A stretch of DNA of 64,000 bases from Mycolicibacterium bacteremicum (GCF_943913955.1 NZ_CALUAE010000027.1:1-64000); one strand, 5' to 3'; numbered from the stretch's first letter, positions 49,946 to 58,851 are shown. The notes: generated by a model from the sequence alone, not told the origin. A program made the numbers and translations.

Positions 49946-50749
49946 ATGACAGTCCAGCCGTTGGCCAACGGGTTCTGCTTCGGCGAGGGCGCCCGGTGGT
50001 TCGAGGGCCTGGTGTGGTTCTCCGACATGCTCGGAGCCGCCGTCCACACCGTCACGTTGCACGGCGAGATGTCGACCCTCACCCTGGCCGGCCATGCGCC
50101 GTCGGGGCTGGGCTTTCGGCCCGACGGCACGCTGCTGATCGTGTCCACCGAGCGCCGTCAGATACTGGCCTACGACGGTGAAACCGTCTGCACGCTGGTC
50201 GATCTCACCGATCTCGTGCCCGCACCCCTCGGTGACATGACCGTCGACGAGGGCGGCCGCGCCTATGTCGGATCGCAGGCGCGAGACGGCGGCGTCATCA
50301 TCCGCCTCGACCCGGACGGCACGGCGCGCGTGGTCGCCACCGACCTCAGCTTCCCCAACGGCATGGTGATCACCCCCGATGGCACGTTCGTCGTCGCCGA
50401 GTCGACGGCCCGCCGGCTGACCGCTTTCGACATCGATGACGACGGTGGCCTGCGGAACCGGCGGATCTTTGCCGACGGCCTGTCCGGTCCACCGGACGGT
50501 CTGGCGGTGGACGCCGAGGGCGGTGTGTGGACCGCGATGACGTTGGCGCACGGTTTCGAACGGATCACCGGCGCGGGCGTCACCGATCGGATCGACATGG
50601 CCGGCCGCACCGCCATCGCCTGCGCACTCGGCGGCCCCGAGGACCGCACCCTGTTCCTGTTGTCGTCCACCGACGCCTATCCCGAACGGCTGACCGGCAC
50701 GCGGCTGTCCACCCTGGACGCCGTGATGGTCGACGTTCCCGCCCCCTGA
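49946..50749 (+). CDS. SMP-30/gluconolactonase family protein
   Basis: 267-residue six-bladed beta-propeller of the SMP-30/LRE family. Metal ligands are recognisable: Glu in CFGEGARWFEG, Asn in SFPNGMVITPDG and Asp in PPDGLAVDAEGGVW. These enzymes hydrolyse lactones. Its place next to a Baeyer-Villiger monooxygenase operon makes it a good candidate for opening the lactone formed there. ATG 49946 is used; an in-frame GTG at 49928 would add six residues. The thioesterase follows after nine bases. Confidence 0.86.
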   Translation: MTVQPLANGFCFGEGARWFEGLVWFSDMLGAAVHTVTLHGEMSTLTLAGHAPSGLGFRPDGTLLIVSTERRQILAYDGETVCTLVDLTDLVPAPLGDMTVDEGGRAYVGSQARDGGVIIRLDPDGTARVVATDLSFPNGMVITPDGTFVVAESTARRLTAFDIDDDGGLRNRRIFADGLSGPPDGLAVDAEGGVWTAMTLAHGFERITGAGVTDRIDMAGRTAIACALGGPEDRTLFLLSSTDAYPERLTGTRLSTLDAVMVDVPAP

Positions 50750-50758
50750 AAGCGACAC

Positions 50759-51586
50759 ATGTCCGACAGTTATTACGAACTCGTCGATCCCGACGACCCG
50801 ACCGGCGAGAAGTTCATCGCGACCGATCTGGTACGCAGCACCTGGTCGGCCGCCATCCAGCACGGCGCCCCGCCGTCGGCACTGCTGGTGCGCGCACTGG
50901 AACGCCACGAGCAACGCGAAGACACGAGGCTCAGCCGGGTGCTGATCGACCTGCTCGGTCCGGTGCCCGCCGAGGGCGACCTGTGGGTACGCGCCGCGTG
51001 TGAACGCTCTGGCACACAGATCGAGCTGATCTCCGCCGAACTGCTGGCCCCCGGTCCCGATGGCGCGCCCCGCCCCGTCGCCCGGGCCAGCGGCTGGCGA
51101 CTGCAACAGCAGGCCACCGACGACGTGGTGCACGCCCCCGCACCCCCGCTGCGTCCCCTCGCCGAAGCCCGCAGTCGCGACATGGCCAAGGACTGGGACC
51201 ACAACTATGTGCACAGCGTCGATTGGCGCTGGCTGACAACACCGTTGGCCGCCGGACCGGGTGAATCATGGATCCGTCCGATGGTCGATCTGGTCCGGGG
51301 TGAGCAGATGACACCGCTGCAGCGACTGTTCACCGTGGCCGACGACGCCAACGGTATCGGCGCCAAACTCGACATCCGGGCCTGGACGTTCCTGAACACC
51401 GATCTGGTGGTGCACATCCACCGCGTCCCCGACGGGGACTGGATCGGTGTGCGGGCCGAGACCAACTACGGACCCGACGGGATCGGCACCACCCTGGGCA
51501 CGCTTTTCGACCAGCACGGTGCGGTCGGCGCCATCCAGCAGTCGGTGCTGGTGCGCCGCCGGCCGCCGCGCGTCCCGAGTCACTGA
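50759..51586 (+). CDS. Acyl-CoA thioesterase-like double-hotdog protein
   Basis: 275-residue protein of the TesB-like (acyl-CoA thioesterase_3) group with two hotdog halves: YYELVDPDDPTGEKFIATDL and RLSRVLIDLLGPVP in the first, WIRPMVDLVRGEQMTPLQRL and AWTFLNTDLVVHIHRVP in the second. Related proteins hydrolyse or bind CoA esters of bulky acids. It is co-transcribed with the lactonase from element B. The gap downstream (174 bases) to the HNH gene holds no gene that I can see. Confidence 0.78.
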   Translation: MSDSYYELVDPDDPTGEKFIATDLVRSTWSAAIQHGAPPSALLVRALERHEQREDTRLSRVLIDLLGPVPAEGDLWVRAACERSGTQIELISAELLAPGPDGAPRPVARASGWRLQQQATDDVVHAPAPPLRPLAEARSRDMAKDWDHNYVHSVDWRWLTTPLAAGPGESWIRPMVDLVRGEQMTPLQRLFTVADDANGIGAKLDIRAWTFLNTDLVVHIHRVPDGDWIGVRAETNYGPDGIGTTLGTLFDQHGAVGAIQQSVLVRRRPPRVPSH

Positions 51587-51760
51587 TCCCGTCGGATAGT
51601 CGGGCTGTCCGGCAGGACAATCCGAGTGCAGCAGCTCGGGACGCTCGACGCCCCCTTGGTTCACTGTGTAGTTGTCAATGTGCTGAGTCAGTGTGCTGCG
51701 GTGAGGTATGCGTGAATGTTGTTGTCGCCGTTGCTGTGCCGCGGCCGTCGCTATCCGCTG

Positions 51761-53119
51761 CTATGCGGCGGTCGGTAGGTCGGTCATGGTTCGTCGGTTG
51801 TGGGAGCGCAGGTGCTCGGGTTTGGGTTCGCCCGGCTTGCGCGGTGGGATGAACCAGGGATAGCGGTCGCGGCCGAGGTAGACCTGCCAACCACCGTGGT
51901 GGATCAGGCTGTGGTGTAGCCGGCACAGCAGCACACCGTTGTCCAGACTCGTTGTCCCATCCTGGCTCCAAGGTTGGATGTGGTGGGCGTCGCACCAGGA
52001 CACCGGCCGACCGCAGCCTGGATGCGCGCACCCACCGTCGCGCACCCCGAGCGCTTTGCGGATCGCCGGCGTGAACAACCGCTCGGCACGGCCGACATCC
52101 AACGGCACCCCGGAGTAATCGACGATCACATTGGTCAGCGTCGAATCACAGGCGATCAGATCCGCGGTCGCCGCGCTGACCGGGCCACCGAAGCCAAGCC
52201 GGTCGACGGCCTCCTCGCCGCCCACACCACGGCGGTCCACCGACTCATCCCCGTGCATGCCCACCGCGCGACCAGGTCGGATGAGCGTGACGTGCGGCAG
52301 CACCCCACCGGACATCGGTCGTGTCGAGTGCGACAGATAGGTGCGCAGGATCTGCCCGATGGCATCACCCCGACGTTTCTCGATCGGCCGCGGATCCGGT
52401 GACCCGTCCGGCAGCGGCACCGGCCGGCACAACGGATCCAGGGACGCACACAGTTCTTCCCCGGTTCCGACGTCGAGGTTGAGGGTGGCCTCGTAGCGAC
52501 CCTCCTCACCCAGGACCAGGGTCATCGTGTTCAGGTCGGCGTCCTCGGCGACCGGCACCGCACGCTCTTCCGGTGGTAGATCTGCGGTGCGGTCGATGGC
52601 GATCGCCCGGGCCTTCTTCCCCACCTCAGCCGGGGTGGTCTGGGTCATCAGTTTCGTCACCACGGCAGCCCGATCCTGCTCGGACAGTTCGGTTCTGGCA
52701 TTGACGTGGCTGACGCCTTTGCCGACGGCGTCGGCGAACTCGATCCCGATCCCACCCAGCCGTTGCGCGGTGGTCAGCGCCGGCAGCAGGTGCGCCGCGC
52801 GGCCCACCCGCACCGCGCGCACCGCCGCCCCCGGGGCCATCCCCAGCAGAGCAAGTAGATCGGTGCCCGTCTTCAGGTGTCGCCGGGCCGGGATCCCGGC
52901 GCGTTCGGCCGCCGCCACCGCCGAGGCAATGACATGGTCGGCCAGGTTGCGTACCGTCACCGCCCCGGCCAACACCGCCAGCAACGGTTCCTCGTCCACG
53001 ATCCGACGCGGACACTCCAACAGATGAAACAACGTCCGATCACTCTCATCGTCCGGCGGCGCCGGGGTGAGGTCATCGATCAGCGCATCGACAAAGGCGT
53101 CGAAATGGGTGGCGTCCAT
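51761..53119 (-). CDS. DUF222-HNH endonuclease protein (13E12 repeat family)
   Basis: 452-residue protein of the mycobacterial 13E12 family: an N-terminal DUF222 helical domain (to about residue 320) and a C-terminal HNH nuclease with CAHPGCGRPVSWCDAHHI, W and HH (LCRLHHSLIHHGGW), i.e. zinc Cys pairs and the catalytic His. Members occur as dispersed copies and behave like mobile or multi-copy elements. A LexA box upstream suggests SOS induction. It lacks the shared regulon element and interrupts the catabolic region, so it is probably a later arrival. Intact, no frameshift. Confidence 0.9.
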   Translation of the reverse strand: MDATHFDAFVDALIDDLTPAPPDDESDRTLFHLLECPRRIVDEEPLLAVLAGAVTVRNLADHVIASAVAAAERAGIPARRHLKTGTDLLALLGMAPGAAVRAVRVGRAAHLLPALTTAQRLGGIGIEFADAVGKGVSHVNARTELSEQDRAAVVTKLMTQTTPAEVGKKARAIAIDRTADLPPEERAVPVAEDADLNTMTLVLGEEGRYEATLNLDVGTGEELCASLDPLCRPVPLPDGSPDPRPIEKRRGDAIGQILRTYLSHSTRPMSGGVLPHVTLIRPGRAVGMHGDESVDRRGVGGEEAVDRLGFGGPVSAATADLIACDSTLTNVIVDYSGVPLDVGRAERLFTPAIRKALGVRDGGCAHPGCGRPVSWCDAHHIQPWSQDGTTSLDNGVLLCRLHHSLIHHGGWQVYLGRDRYPWFIPPRKPGEPKPEHLRSHNRRTMTDLPTAA

Positions 53120-53260
53120 GATGGATACCGGCTTTCACACTCGGTGCCCGAGGGCACGATGAGGCAACACATGCCTGGCCCCGCAGGACCAGGGCAACCT
53201 CGCCGCGACCGGGGCCACGCTCTGGCGCTCACCGGGTGACGATTGGGAGCGATGTTGCAT

Positions 53261-53276
53261 TCGAACTTGTGTTCGA
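53261..53276 (-). promoter_or_regulatory. LexA (SOS) box upstream of the HNH gene
   Basis: TCGAAC-TTGT-GTTCGA is a perfect inverted repeat matching the mycobacterial/Gram-positive SOS box (TCGAAC-N4-GTTCGA). It lies about 140 bases before the HNH gene start, on the correct side. LexA control of 13E12-family genes is known in mycobacteria. Confidence 0.75.
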
Positions 53277-53330
53277 GTCTACATCGAGAATCCCTGCCGT
53301 GCAACAGCAATTTTCGATGACTCATCAGAA

Positions 53331-53402
53331 ATGTGCGCGAACGTTTGATTCGTTGCCTCATTGAAAATGTGCGCGAACGGGTGATTCGTTGCCTCATTGA
53401 GA
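53331..53402. repeat. Two tandem 36-bp repeats
   Basis: Units at 53331-53366 and 53367-53402 are identical except for three positions. Sequence to the left (about 53316-53330) and right (53403 on) looks like decayed partial copies. The units follow each other without spacers, so this is a tandem repeat, not a CRISPR. The 36-bp period (12 codons) lets short reading frames run through it. Confidence 0.85.
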
Positions 53403-53493
53403 ATGCGCGCGTAGGCGCCCGCCGCCCCGGGCCGAGACGGCCTACGGTTCGCGGCTGTTCGTCGCCTAAGCCCAGTCCGCCAGCCGGCCGGCC

Positions 53494-54750
53494 TCACCGC
53501 ACGAACGCCGGCAACCGCTTGATGCCGTGCACGAAGCTGCTGTGCAGAAATTCCGGCTCACCGAACTCGATCGTCGTCAGCCGCGTCAGCAACTCACGGA
53601 AGATGTGCCGCAACTCGCTCTTGGCCAAGCCATGTCCCAGACAGAAGTGCGGCCCTCCCCCGCCGAAACCGATCTGCGGGTTCGGCTTTCGACTCAGGTC
53701 GAACACCTGCGGGTCGGCCCAGACGCTCTCATCCCGGTTACCTGAGCAATAGAACAGACCCACCTTGTCCCCGGCGCCGATGAGCTGACCGGCGATCTCG
53801 ACATCCGCGGTCGCGAACCGGGCGAACTGCAACACCGGGGTGGACCATCGCACGAACTCCTCGGTGGCCAGACCGATCCGGCCCTCGAAGTCCGCCATCA
53901 ACCAATCCCGTTGCGCCGGATGGGCAGCCAACGCCAGCATCGCGTGCGTCGTCGCCTGCTTGGTGGTGTCATTACCGGCCGAGGCGAGCAGGATCAGGAA
54001 CGCACCGATCTCCTCATCGGTCAGCCGCTGGCCGTCCACCTCGGCGTGCACGATGCTGGTCATCAGATCATCGCCCGGGTTGGTTCGGCGGAACTTGGCC
54101 AGCTCCACCCCGGTGCCGTTGAGCAGCATGATCTCGTTGATGGTGTCGGCGGCGCGTTCCTCGATGCTGGAGTACTCGTCATCGCTCATGCTGAACAACT
54201 TCTCGGCCGCCGCGGCCAGCGCCGGCTGATCGGCGCTCGGCACGCCGAGCATATCCAGGATCGTCACCATCGGCAGCTTGGCGGCGCAGTCGTGCACGAA
54301 GTCGATGTCCCCCGCGCCGATCAGGTTGTCCACCACGGCGACCGCATTGGCGCGGATCTGCTCCTCGATCCGGCGCACGTTGCGCGGGGTGAACGCCGAA
54401 CTGATCAGCTTGCGGTACACCGTGTGCTCCGGTGGGTCCATGGTCAGGAAGAACGACGCGAAGCGCTGCACCTCGGCCGGCATCGGATCCAGTGCGACAC
54501 CCAGTGTCGAGGTGAACAATTCGGGATGGTGACTCGCGAAATGGATGTCCGCACGCCGGGTCAACGCCCAGAACCCCGGTTCGGAGATCTCGAACAGCGT
54601 CGGCAGCGGCCGGTGCCAGCTGAGTCCGTCCAGCCCCCGCAGCCGCGCGAAGGTCCGGTCGCGGATGTCGAAGGGCTGCGCCCAGAAGTCACGCGAGGTG
54701 ATGTCATGCGGGCTGTACTCGTGGGCCTGCGGGGCACTGGCGACTGTCAC
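53494..54750 (-). CDS. Cytochrome P450 (second of two)
   Basis: 418-residue P450 resembling the CYP125/142-like actinobacterial group that hydroxylates steroid and terpenoid side chains. Heme loop GFGGGGPHFCLGHGLAKSE with ligand Cys370; oxygen helix LASAGNDTTKQ; EEFVRW as ExxR. ITSRDFWAQPFDIRD and FFLTMDPPEHTVYRKL are typical for this clan. It starts at GTG 54750 with GGAGGA before it, so this mRNA has a leader, unlike most starts at the shared element. It is transcribed leftward from element C, divergent from a TetR gene. Confidence 0.92.
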   Translation of the reverse strand: MTVASAPQAHEYSPHDITSRDFWAQPFDIRDRTFARLRGLDGLSWHRPLPTLFEISEPGFWALTRRADIHFASHHPELFTSTLGVALDPMPAEVQRFASFFLTMDPPEHTVYRKLISSAFTPRNVRRIEEQIRANAVAVVDNLIGAGDIDFVHDCAAKLPMVTILDMLGVPSADQPALAAAAEKLFSMSDDEYSSIEERAADTINEIMLLNGTGVELAKFRRTNPGDDLMTSIVHAEVDGQRLTDEEIGAFLILLASAGNDTTKQATTHAMLALAAHPAQRDWLMADFEGRIGLATEEFVRWSTPVLQFARFATADVEIAGQLIGAGDKVGLFYCSGNRDESVWADPQVFDLSRKPNPQIGFGGGGPHFCLGHGLAKSELRHIFRELLTRLTTIEFGEPEFLHSSFVHGIKRLPAFVR

Positions 54751-54798
54751 GGCATTCCTCCTACAGCGGCGCGCGACGTCGATGTCGCGGCGAAATTA

Positions 54799-54828
54799 GC
54801 GTGACAGTGAAGCAATAATTTGTAAAGC
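54799..54828. promoter_or_regulatory. Shared regulon element, copy C
   Basis: GCGTGACA, 14 bases, TGTAAAGC, identical in both halves to copy A. The right half ends seven bases before the ATG at 54836 of the first TetR gene, which has no Shine-Dalgarno sequence, pointing to autoregulation and a leaderless mRNA. To the left lies the second P450 with a 48-base gap. Confidence 0.75.
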
Positions 54829-54835
54829 TGTGCGG

Positions 54836-55378
54836 ATGGCCGACGTGTCGCCCGACGAGGCGGACAACAGCACCCGGGAACGGATTCTCGCCGCGACCGC
54901 CGAGGTGCTGGGCAACTACGGCATGATCAAGCTCAGCCTGTCCGAGGTCGCCGCCCAGGCCGGGGTGTCACGGCCCACGCTCTACCGCTGGTTCGCCTCG
55001 AAGGAGAACTTGCTCGATGCGTTCGTGGTCTGGGAGCGCAGACACTACGACCGGGCGGTGGCCCGCATCGACAGCGAGCTACCGCCCGCCGAGCGACTGG
55101 ACGCCGCGCTGCGCATCATCGTCGACTATCAACGTTCCTATCCCGGTCTGCGGATGGTCGATATCGAGCCCGCACAGGTGATCGCGCGCCTCGCCCAGAT
55201 CATCCCGTTGCTGCGGACCCGCCTGGAGCGGATGACCACCGGCAAGGATGCCGATGTGGCGGCAGCCACCGCGGTGCGCGTCGCGATCTCGCATTATCTG
55301 GTCCGCAGCGACGACGGGGACGACTTCCTGGCCCAACTGCGGCACGCCGCCGGCCTCCCGACTGCCCGCCCAAGCTAG
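54836..55378 (+). CDS. TetR family regulator (first of two paralogues)
   Basis: 180-residue dimeric repressor-type protein. Helix-turn-helix: LSLSEVAAQAGVSRPTLYRWF followed by ASKENLLDAF. The ligand domain shares long blocks with the regulator at 60008 (RLDAALRIIVDYQ, VDIEPAQVIARL, AVRVAISHYLVRSDD), so the two are paralogues. ATG 54836 sits at the expected transcription start of element C; GTG 54830 is an in-frame alternative. It is the leading candidate for binding the shared element. A GH3 gene follows after 20 bases. Confidence 0.9.
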   Translation: MADVSPDEADNSTRERILAATAEVLGNYGMIKLSLSEVAAQAGVSRPTLYRWFASKENLLDAFVVWERRHYDRAVARIDSELPPAERLDAALRIIVDYQRSYPGLRMVDIEPAQVIARLAQIIPLLRTRLERMTTGKDADVAAATAVRVAISHYLVRSDDGDDFLAQLRHAAGLPTARPS

Positions 55379-55398
55379 GCCGCATCGCCCACCCACCG

Positions 55399-57627
55399 AT
55401 GTGGACAATGGAGACGGTGAGCAAGCGCACCGACCCCACCACCGCACTGACCACCGCCGAGCAGGCCGCCCTGGGCAGCGGCGCGACCTTCTGGACCACC
55501 AAGGCCGTCGGCGAGATCCCGTCGATCGTGCTGACCGACGGCCCACACGGGGTGCGCAAACAGTCCGGCAGCGCCGACCACGTGGGCATCGGGGCGAGCG
55601 AACCGGCCACCTGTTTCCCGCCGGCGGTGGCATTGGGCCAGTCCTGGGATCCGGAGTTGGTGCGCCGGGTCGGCGAGGCGCTGGGCACCGAGAGCCGGGC
55701 GCTGGGCGTCGGGGTGCTGCTCGGTCCGGGCGTCAACATCAAACGAGATCCCCGCTGCGGCCGCAACTTCGAGTACTTCTCCGAGGACCCGCTGATCTCC
55801 GGCGTGCTCGGTGCGGCCTGGGTGGCCGGTGTGCAGAGCCGCGGCGTCGGCGCCTCGCTGAAACACTTCGCCGCCAACAACGCCGAGGACGACCGGATGC
55901 GGGCCAGTTCGCAGGTCGACGAGCGCACGCTGCGGGAGATCTATCTACGCGCCTTCGAGCGCATCGTCACCCGCGAGCAGCCGTGGACCGTGATGTGCTC
56001 CTACAACCGCATCAACGGGGTGTACGCAGCGGAGAACGAGTGGCTGCTGTCCACCGTGCTGCGCGACGAGTGGGGTTTCGACGGCGTGGTGGTCAGCGAC
56101 TGGGGCGCGGTGCGCGACCGGGTCACCGCCGTCGCGGCAGGACTGGACCTGGAGATGCCCGCCACCGGTGGGGTGACCGATACCGAGGTCAGCGCTGCGG
56201 TCGAGTCCGGCGCCCTGGACGCCGCCGTGGTGGCGCGTGCCGCCGCCCGGGTGGCCCGGCTCGCCGCCAAGGTGTCCGAACACGCAGACGACACAACGTC
56301 TTTCGACGTCGACGAGCATCATGGCCTGGCACGCACCGCGGCGGCACGCTCCATCGTGTTGCTCAAGAACGACGGCGACCTGCTGCCGCTGTCCCCGGCC
56401 TCGTCGGTCGCGGTGATCGGGGACTTCGCGACGGACCCGCGCTATCAGGGCGGCGGCAGTTCCCATGTGAATCCGACCCGCCTCGACATCCCCCTCGACG
56501 AGATCCGTTCGCGCGCCGCATCGGTCAGTCATGCCGACGGCATCACCGAGGACACTCTGGAGGCGGCGCGCGCGGCCGATGTCGCGGTCGTCTTCCTCGG
56601 CCTGCCCGCCGCGGAGGAGTCAGAGGGTTTCGACCGGACCCACATCGACCTGCCCGAGGAGCAGCTGCAGCTGTTGGCGGCGGTGGTGCAGGCGCAACCG
56701 CGCACCGTGGCCGTCCTGTCCCACGGTGGCGTCGTCCGGCTCGACACCGTGGCCGAACTGGCGCCGGCGATCCTCGACGGCGCCCTGCTCGGCCAGGGTG
56801 GCGGGGCCGCCATCGCCGATGTGCTGTTCGGCGCCGTCAACCCGTCGGGCCGCCTGACCGAGACCGTGCCCGCGCGCCTGCAGGACTGCCCCGGATATCT
56901 GAACTTCACCCCCGAGGACGGCCAGATCCGCTATGGCGAACGGATCTTCGTGGGCTATCGCTGGTATGACGCGCGTGATCTGGAGGTCACCTTCCCGTTC
57001 GGGCACGGGCTGTCCTACACCAGCTTCGGCTACGGCGACCTGGCCGTCCACCAGGGCACCGACGAACTGACGGTTCGCGTCACGGTGACCAATACCGGCA
57101 ACCGGCTCGGCCGGGAGGTGGTGCAGATCTATGCAAGCCTGCCCGGTTCCCGGGTGTCCCGGCCGCCGCGGTGGCTCGTCGGGTTCGGCGATGTGACGTT
57201 GGCCCCCGGCGACCGGCGCACCATCGACATCACGGTTCCCCGAAACGAACTCGCGTACTGGGATGTCGGCACGGCGCGCTGGACGGTCGAAGCCGGCGAC
57301 TACTCGCTGTATGCCGGTTCGTCGAGCCGGGATCTGCGGCTGCACGCCACCATCGGCGTGACCGGCGACACCGTGACCACCCCGTTCACCCTGGACTCCA
57401 CCCTCGGCGAACTGCTCGCCGACCCGGTGGCCGCGCCGATCCTGGCCGCCGCCATGTCCGAACTCGGCCAAAGCGAGGGCGAGGGCCAGGCTGCGGGCCT
57501 GGGCACCGACATGATCCGCATGCTGGCCTCCATCCCGATCGGCCGCATCACCGCGTTCAGCGGTGGATCGGTCAGCCACCAGCAGGTCGCTCAGCTGATC
57601 GGTGAGGTGAACCGTCAGCGGTCCTGA
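55399..57627 (+). CDS. Glycoside hydrolase family 3 beta-glycosidase
   Basis: 742-residue GH3 enzyme. The TIM-barrel domain contains GVLLGPGVNIKRDPRCGRNFE, SLKHFAANNAE and the nucleophile Asp in GVVVSDWGAV; the second domain has ARSIVLLKND and GGGSSHVNP; a C-terminal fibronectin type III-like domain (VTNTGNRLGREVVQIY) follows. The protein has no signal peptide, so it cleaves imported glycosides. Start: ATG 55399, with ATG 55408 and GTG 55417 as options. It is co-transcribed with the TetR gene and suggests the pathway substrate can be a glucoside. The stop overlaps the opposing CoA-transferase gene by 13 bases. Confidence 0.92.
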   Translation: MWTMETVSKRTDPTTALTTAEQAALGSGATFWTTKAVGEIPSIVLTDGPHGVRKQSGSADHVGIGASEPATCFPPAVALGQSWDPELVRRVGEALGTESRALGVGVLLGPGVNIKRDPRCGRNFEYFSEDPLISGVLGAAWVAGVQSRGVGASLKHFAANNAEDDRMRASSQVDERTLREIYLRAFERIVTREQPWTVMCSYNRINGVYAAENEWLLSTVLRDEWGFDGVVVSDWGAVRDRVTAVAAGLDLEMPATGGVTDTEVSAAVESGALDAAVVARAAARVARLAAKVSEHADDTTSFDVDEHHGLARTAAARSIVLLKNDGDLLPLSPASSVAVIGDFATDPRYQGGGSSHVNPTRLDIPLDEIRSRAASVSHADGITEDTLEAARAADVAVVFLGLPAAEESEGFDRTHIDLPEEQLQLLAAVVQAQPRTVAVLSHGGVVRLDTVAELAPAILDGALLGQGGGAAIADVLFGAVNPSGRLTETVPARLQDCPGYLNFTPEDGQIRYGERIFVGYRWYDARDLEVTFPFGHGLSYTSFGYGDLAVHQGTDELTVRVTVTNTGNRLGREVVQIYASLPGSRVSRPPRWLVGFGDVTLAPGDRRTIDITVPRNELAYWDVGTARWTVEAGDYSLYAGSSSRDLRLHATIGVTGDTVTTPFTLDSTLGELLADPVAAPILAAAMSELGQSEGEGQAAGLGTDMIRMLASIPIGRITAFSGGSVSHQQVAQLIGEVNRQRS

Positions 57628-58808
57628 GCCAGCTCGGCGAGGATCTGCTCGGTGTGCTCACCCAGTTCGGGTGCCCGCCCGCGTGGTTGCCACGGCGTGC
57701 CGGAGAAATCGACCGGGCTGGCCACCATCGGTGTGCTCGAATCCCCGTCGGGCACATCGACGATGCCACCGGCCGCATGGAACTGCGCGTCGGCCAGCAC
57801 ATCGTCGAGGGTGTTGATCGGCGACCAGAAGAAGTCCGGCTCATCGGCGAACTCCGTCTCCCAGTCCACCATCGGCCGGCCCGCGAAGATGTCGTCGAGT
57901 TCGGCGATGATCTCGCGCGCGTGGGTGAACCGGTCCCGCGGGGTCGGATAGCGGTGCAGCCACTCGTCGCGACCGACCACCCGGCACAGCGACGGCCAGT
58001 GCCGTGAGACGTCCAGGCCGACGATCCAGAACCGCCGCCCGTCGCCCGCGGCGTAGTTGTTCATGCACGGATTACCCATGGCTTCGCGTTGCCCGATCGC
58101 GACCTGCTGTCCGGTCATCAGCACCGTGTTCAGGTCGAAGCTCACCGTGTACGCACCCTGCCGGTACAGCGATGTGGTGACCAGTTGCCCTGTGCCGGTG
58201 CGGGTCCTGGCCAGCAACGCGGCGCACACGGCGGCCGCGAGGGTCATCGCGGCGGAGTGGTCGCCCATCCCGCCACGCTGGAACGGCGGGGTGTCCCCCG
58301 GTCGCGTCAGCAGGTCGGCGATGCCGGCGCGGGCCCAGAACGCGGCGACGTCATAGGCGGCCCGGTCGGCGTCGGGACCCTCGGTGCCGTACCCGGTGAT
58401 CAACCCGTACACCAGCCGTGGATTCACGGCGGCCACGGTGGCGAAGTCCAGGCCCAGTCGGGCCAGCGCGCCGGGGCGGATGTTGGTAAGGAACACGTCG
58501 GCGGTGCCCAGCAGCGCCAGGGCGGTGGCCCGACCGTCGGGCGCGGTCAGGTCGAGCACGATGCTGCGCTTGGCGCGGTTGTCCATCTGGAACGGCGGGT
58601 TGGACGCGATACCCAGGTCGCCGTCCAAACCCATCATCCGACCGAAACCGCGCGCCGGATCTCCACCGGGGGGCTCGATCTTGACGACATCGGCGCCCCA
58701 GTCGGCCAGGATCGCCCCGGCGGCCGGCGCGGCCACCCAGACGCCGAGTTCGACCACCCGGAAACCGTGCATCGGTCCCGCCATCAGGATCCTTCCGATC
58801 GCGCCCAT
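57615..58808 (-). CDS. CaiB/BaiF family (type III) CoA-transferase
   Basis: 397-residue class III CoA-transferase that activates carboxylic acids by moving CoA between acids. FRVVELGVWVAAPAAGAILADWGADVVKIE and the catalytic Asp in RAAYDVAAFWARAG (near residue 170) are clear, with GGMGDHSAAMTLAAAVC downstream. ATG 58808 would be used on a leaderless mRNA because it lies seven bases from the left half of element D; ATG 58784 after GGAAGG is the classical alternative and fits the family N terminus better. It probably prepares a pathway acid for beta-oxidation. Confidence 0.9.
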   Translation of the reverse strand: MGAIGRILMAGPMHGFRVVELGVWVAAPAAGAILADWGADVVKIEPPGGDPARGFGRMMGLDGDLGIASNPPFQMDNRAKRSIVLDLTAPDGRATALALLGTADVFLTNIRPGALARLGLDFATVAAVNPRLVYGLITGYGTEGPDADRAAYDVAAFWARAGIADLLTRPGDTPPFQRGGMGDHSAAMTLAAAVCAALLARTRTGTGQLVTTSLYRQGAYTVSFDLNTVLMTGQQVAIGQREAMGNPCMNNYAAGDGRRFWIVGLDVSRHWPSLCRVVGRDEWLHRYPTPRDRFTHAREIIAELDDIFAGRPMVDWETEFADEPDFFWSPINTLDDVLADAQFHAAGGIVDVPDGDSSTPMVASPVDFSGTPWQPRGRAPELGEHTEQILAELAQDR

Positions 58809-58815
58809 CTCTCAG

Positions 58816-58845
58816 GCTTTACAATTTTGAATTGATTTGTAAGCT
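58816..58845. promoter_or_regulatory. Shared regulon element, copy D (most symmetric)
   Basis: GCTTTACA, 14 bases, TGTAAGCT. The left half is the exact reverse complement of the consensus right half, so this copy is the most palindromic. Start codons are seven bases from the left half (CoA-transferase ATG 58808) and six from the right half (phosphotransferase ATG 58852): a two-way promoter. Confidence 0.75.
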
Positions 58846-58851
58846 TGCACG

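Larger units (their letters stand above)
53120..53493. other. Non-coding region between the HNH gene and the second P450
   Basis: 374 bases with no supported gene. It holds the LexA box and the upstream region of the HNH gene on the left, a two-copy 36-bp tandem repeat in the middle and the presumed 3' end of the leftward P450 unit on the right. Short frames here only read the repeats. Confidence 0.6.

Noticed and set aside
53080..53397. Small leftward protein with repeated RSRTF segments
   Set aside because: The repeats only reflect the 36-bp tandem DNA repeat read in frame, and the frame overlaps the HNH gene start. No ribosome binding site or family support.
53331..53402. CRISPR array
   Set aside because: The two 36-bp units abut directly with no spacers and there are no cas genes.
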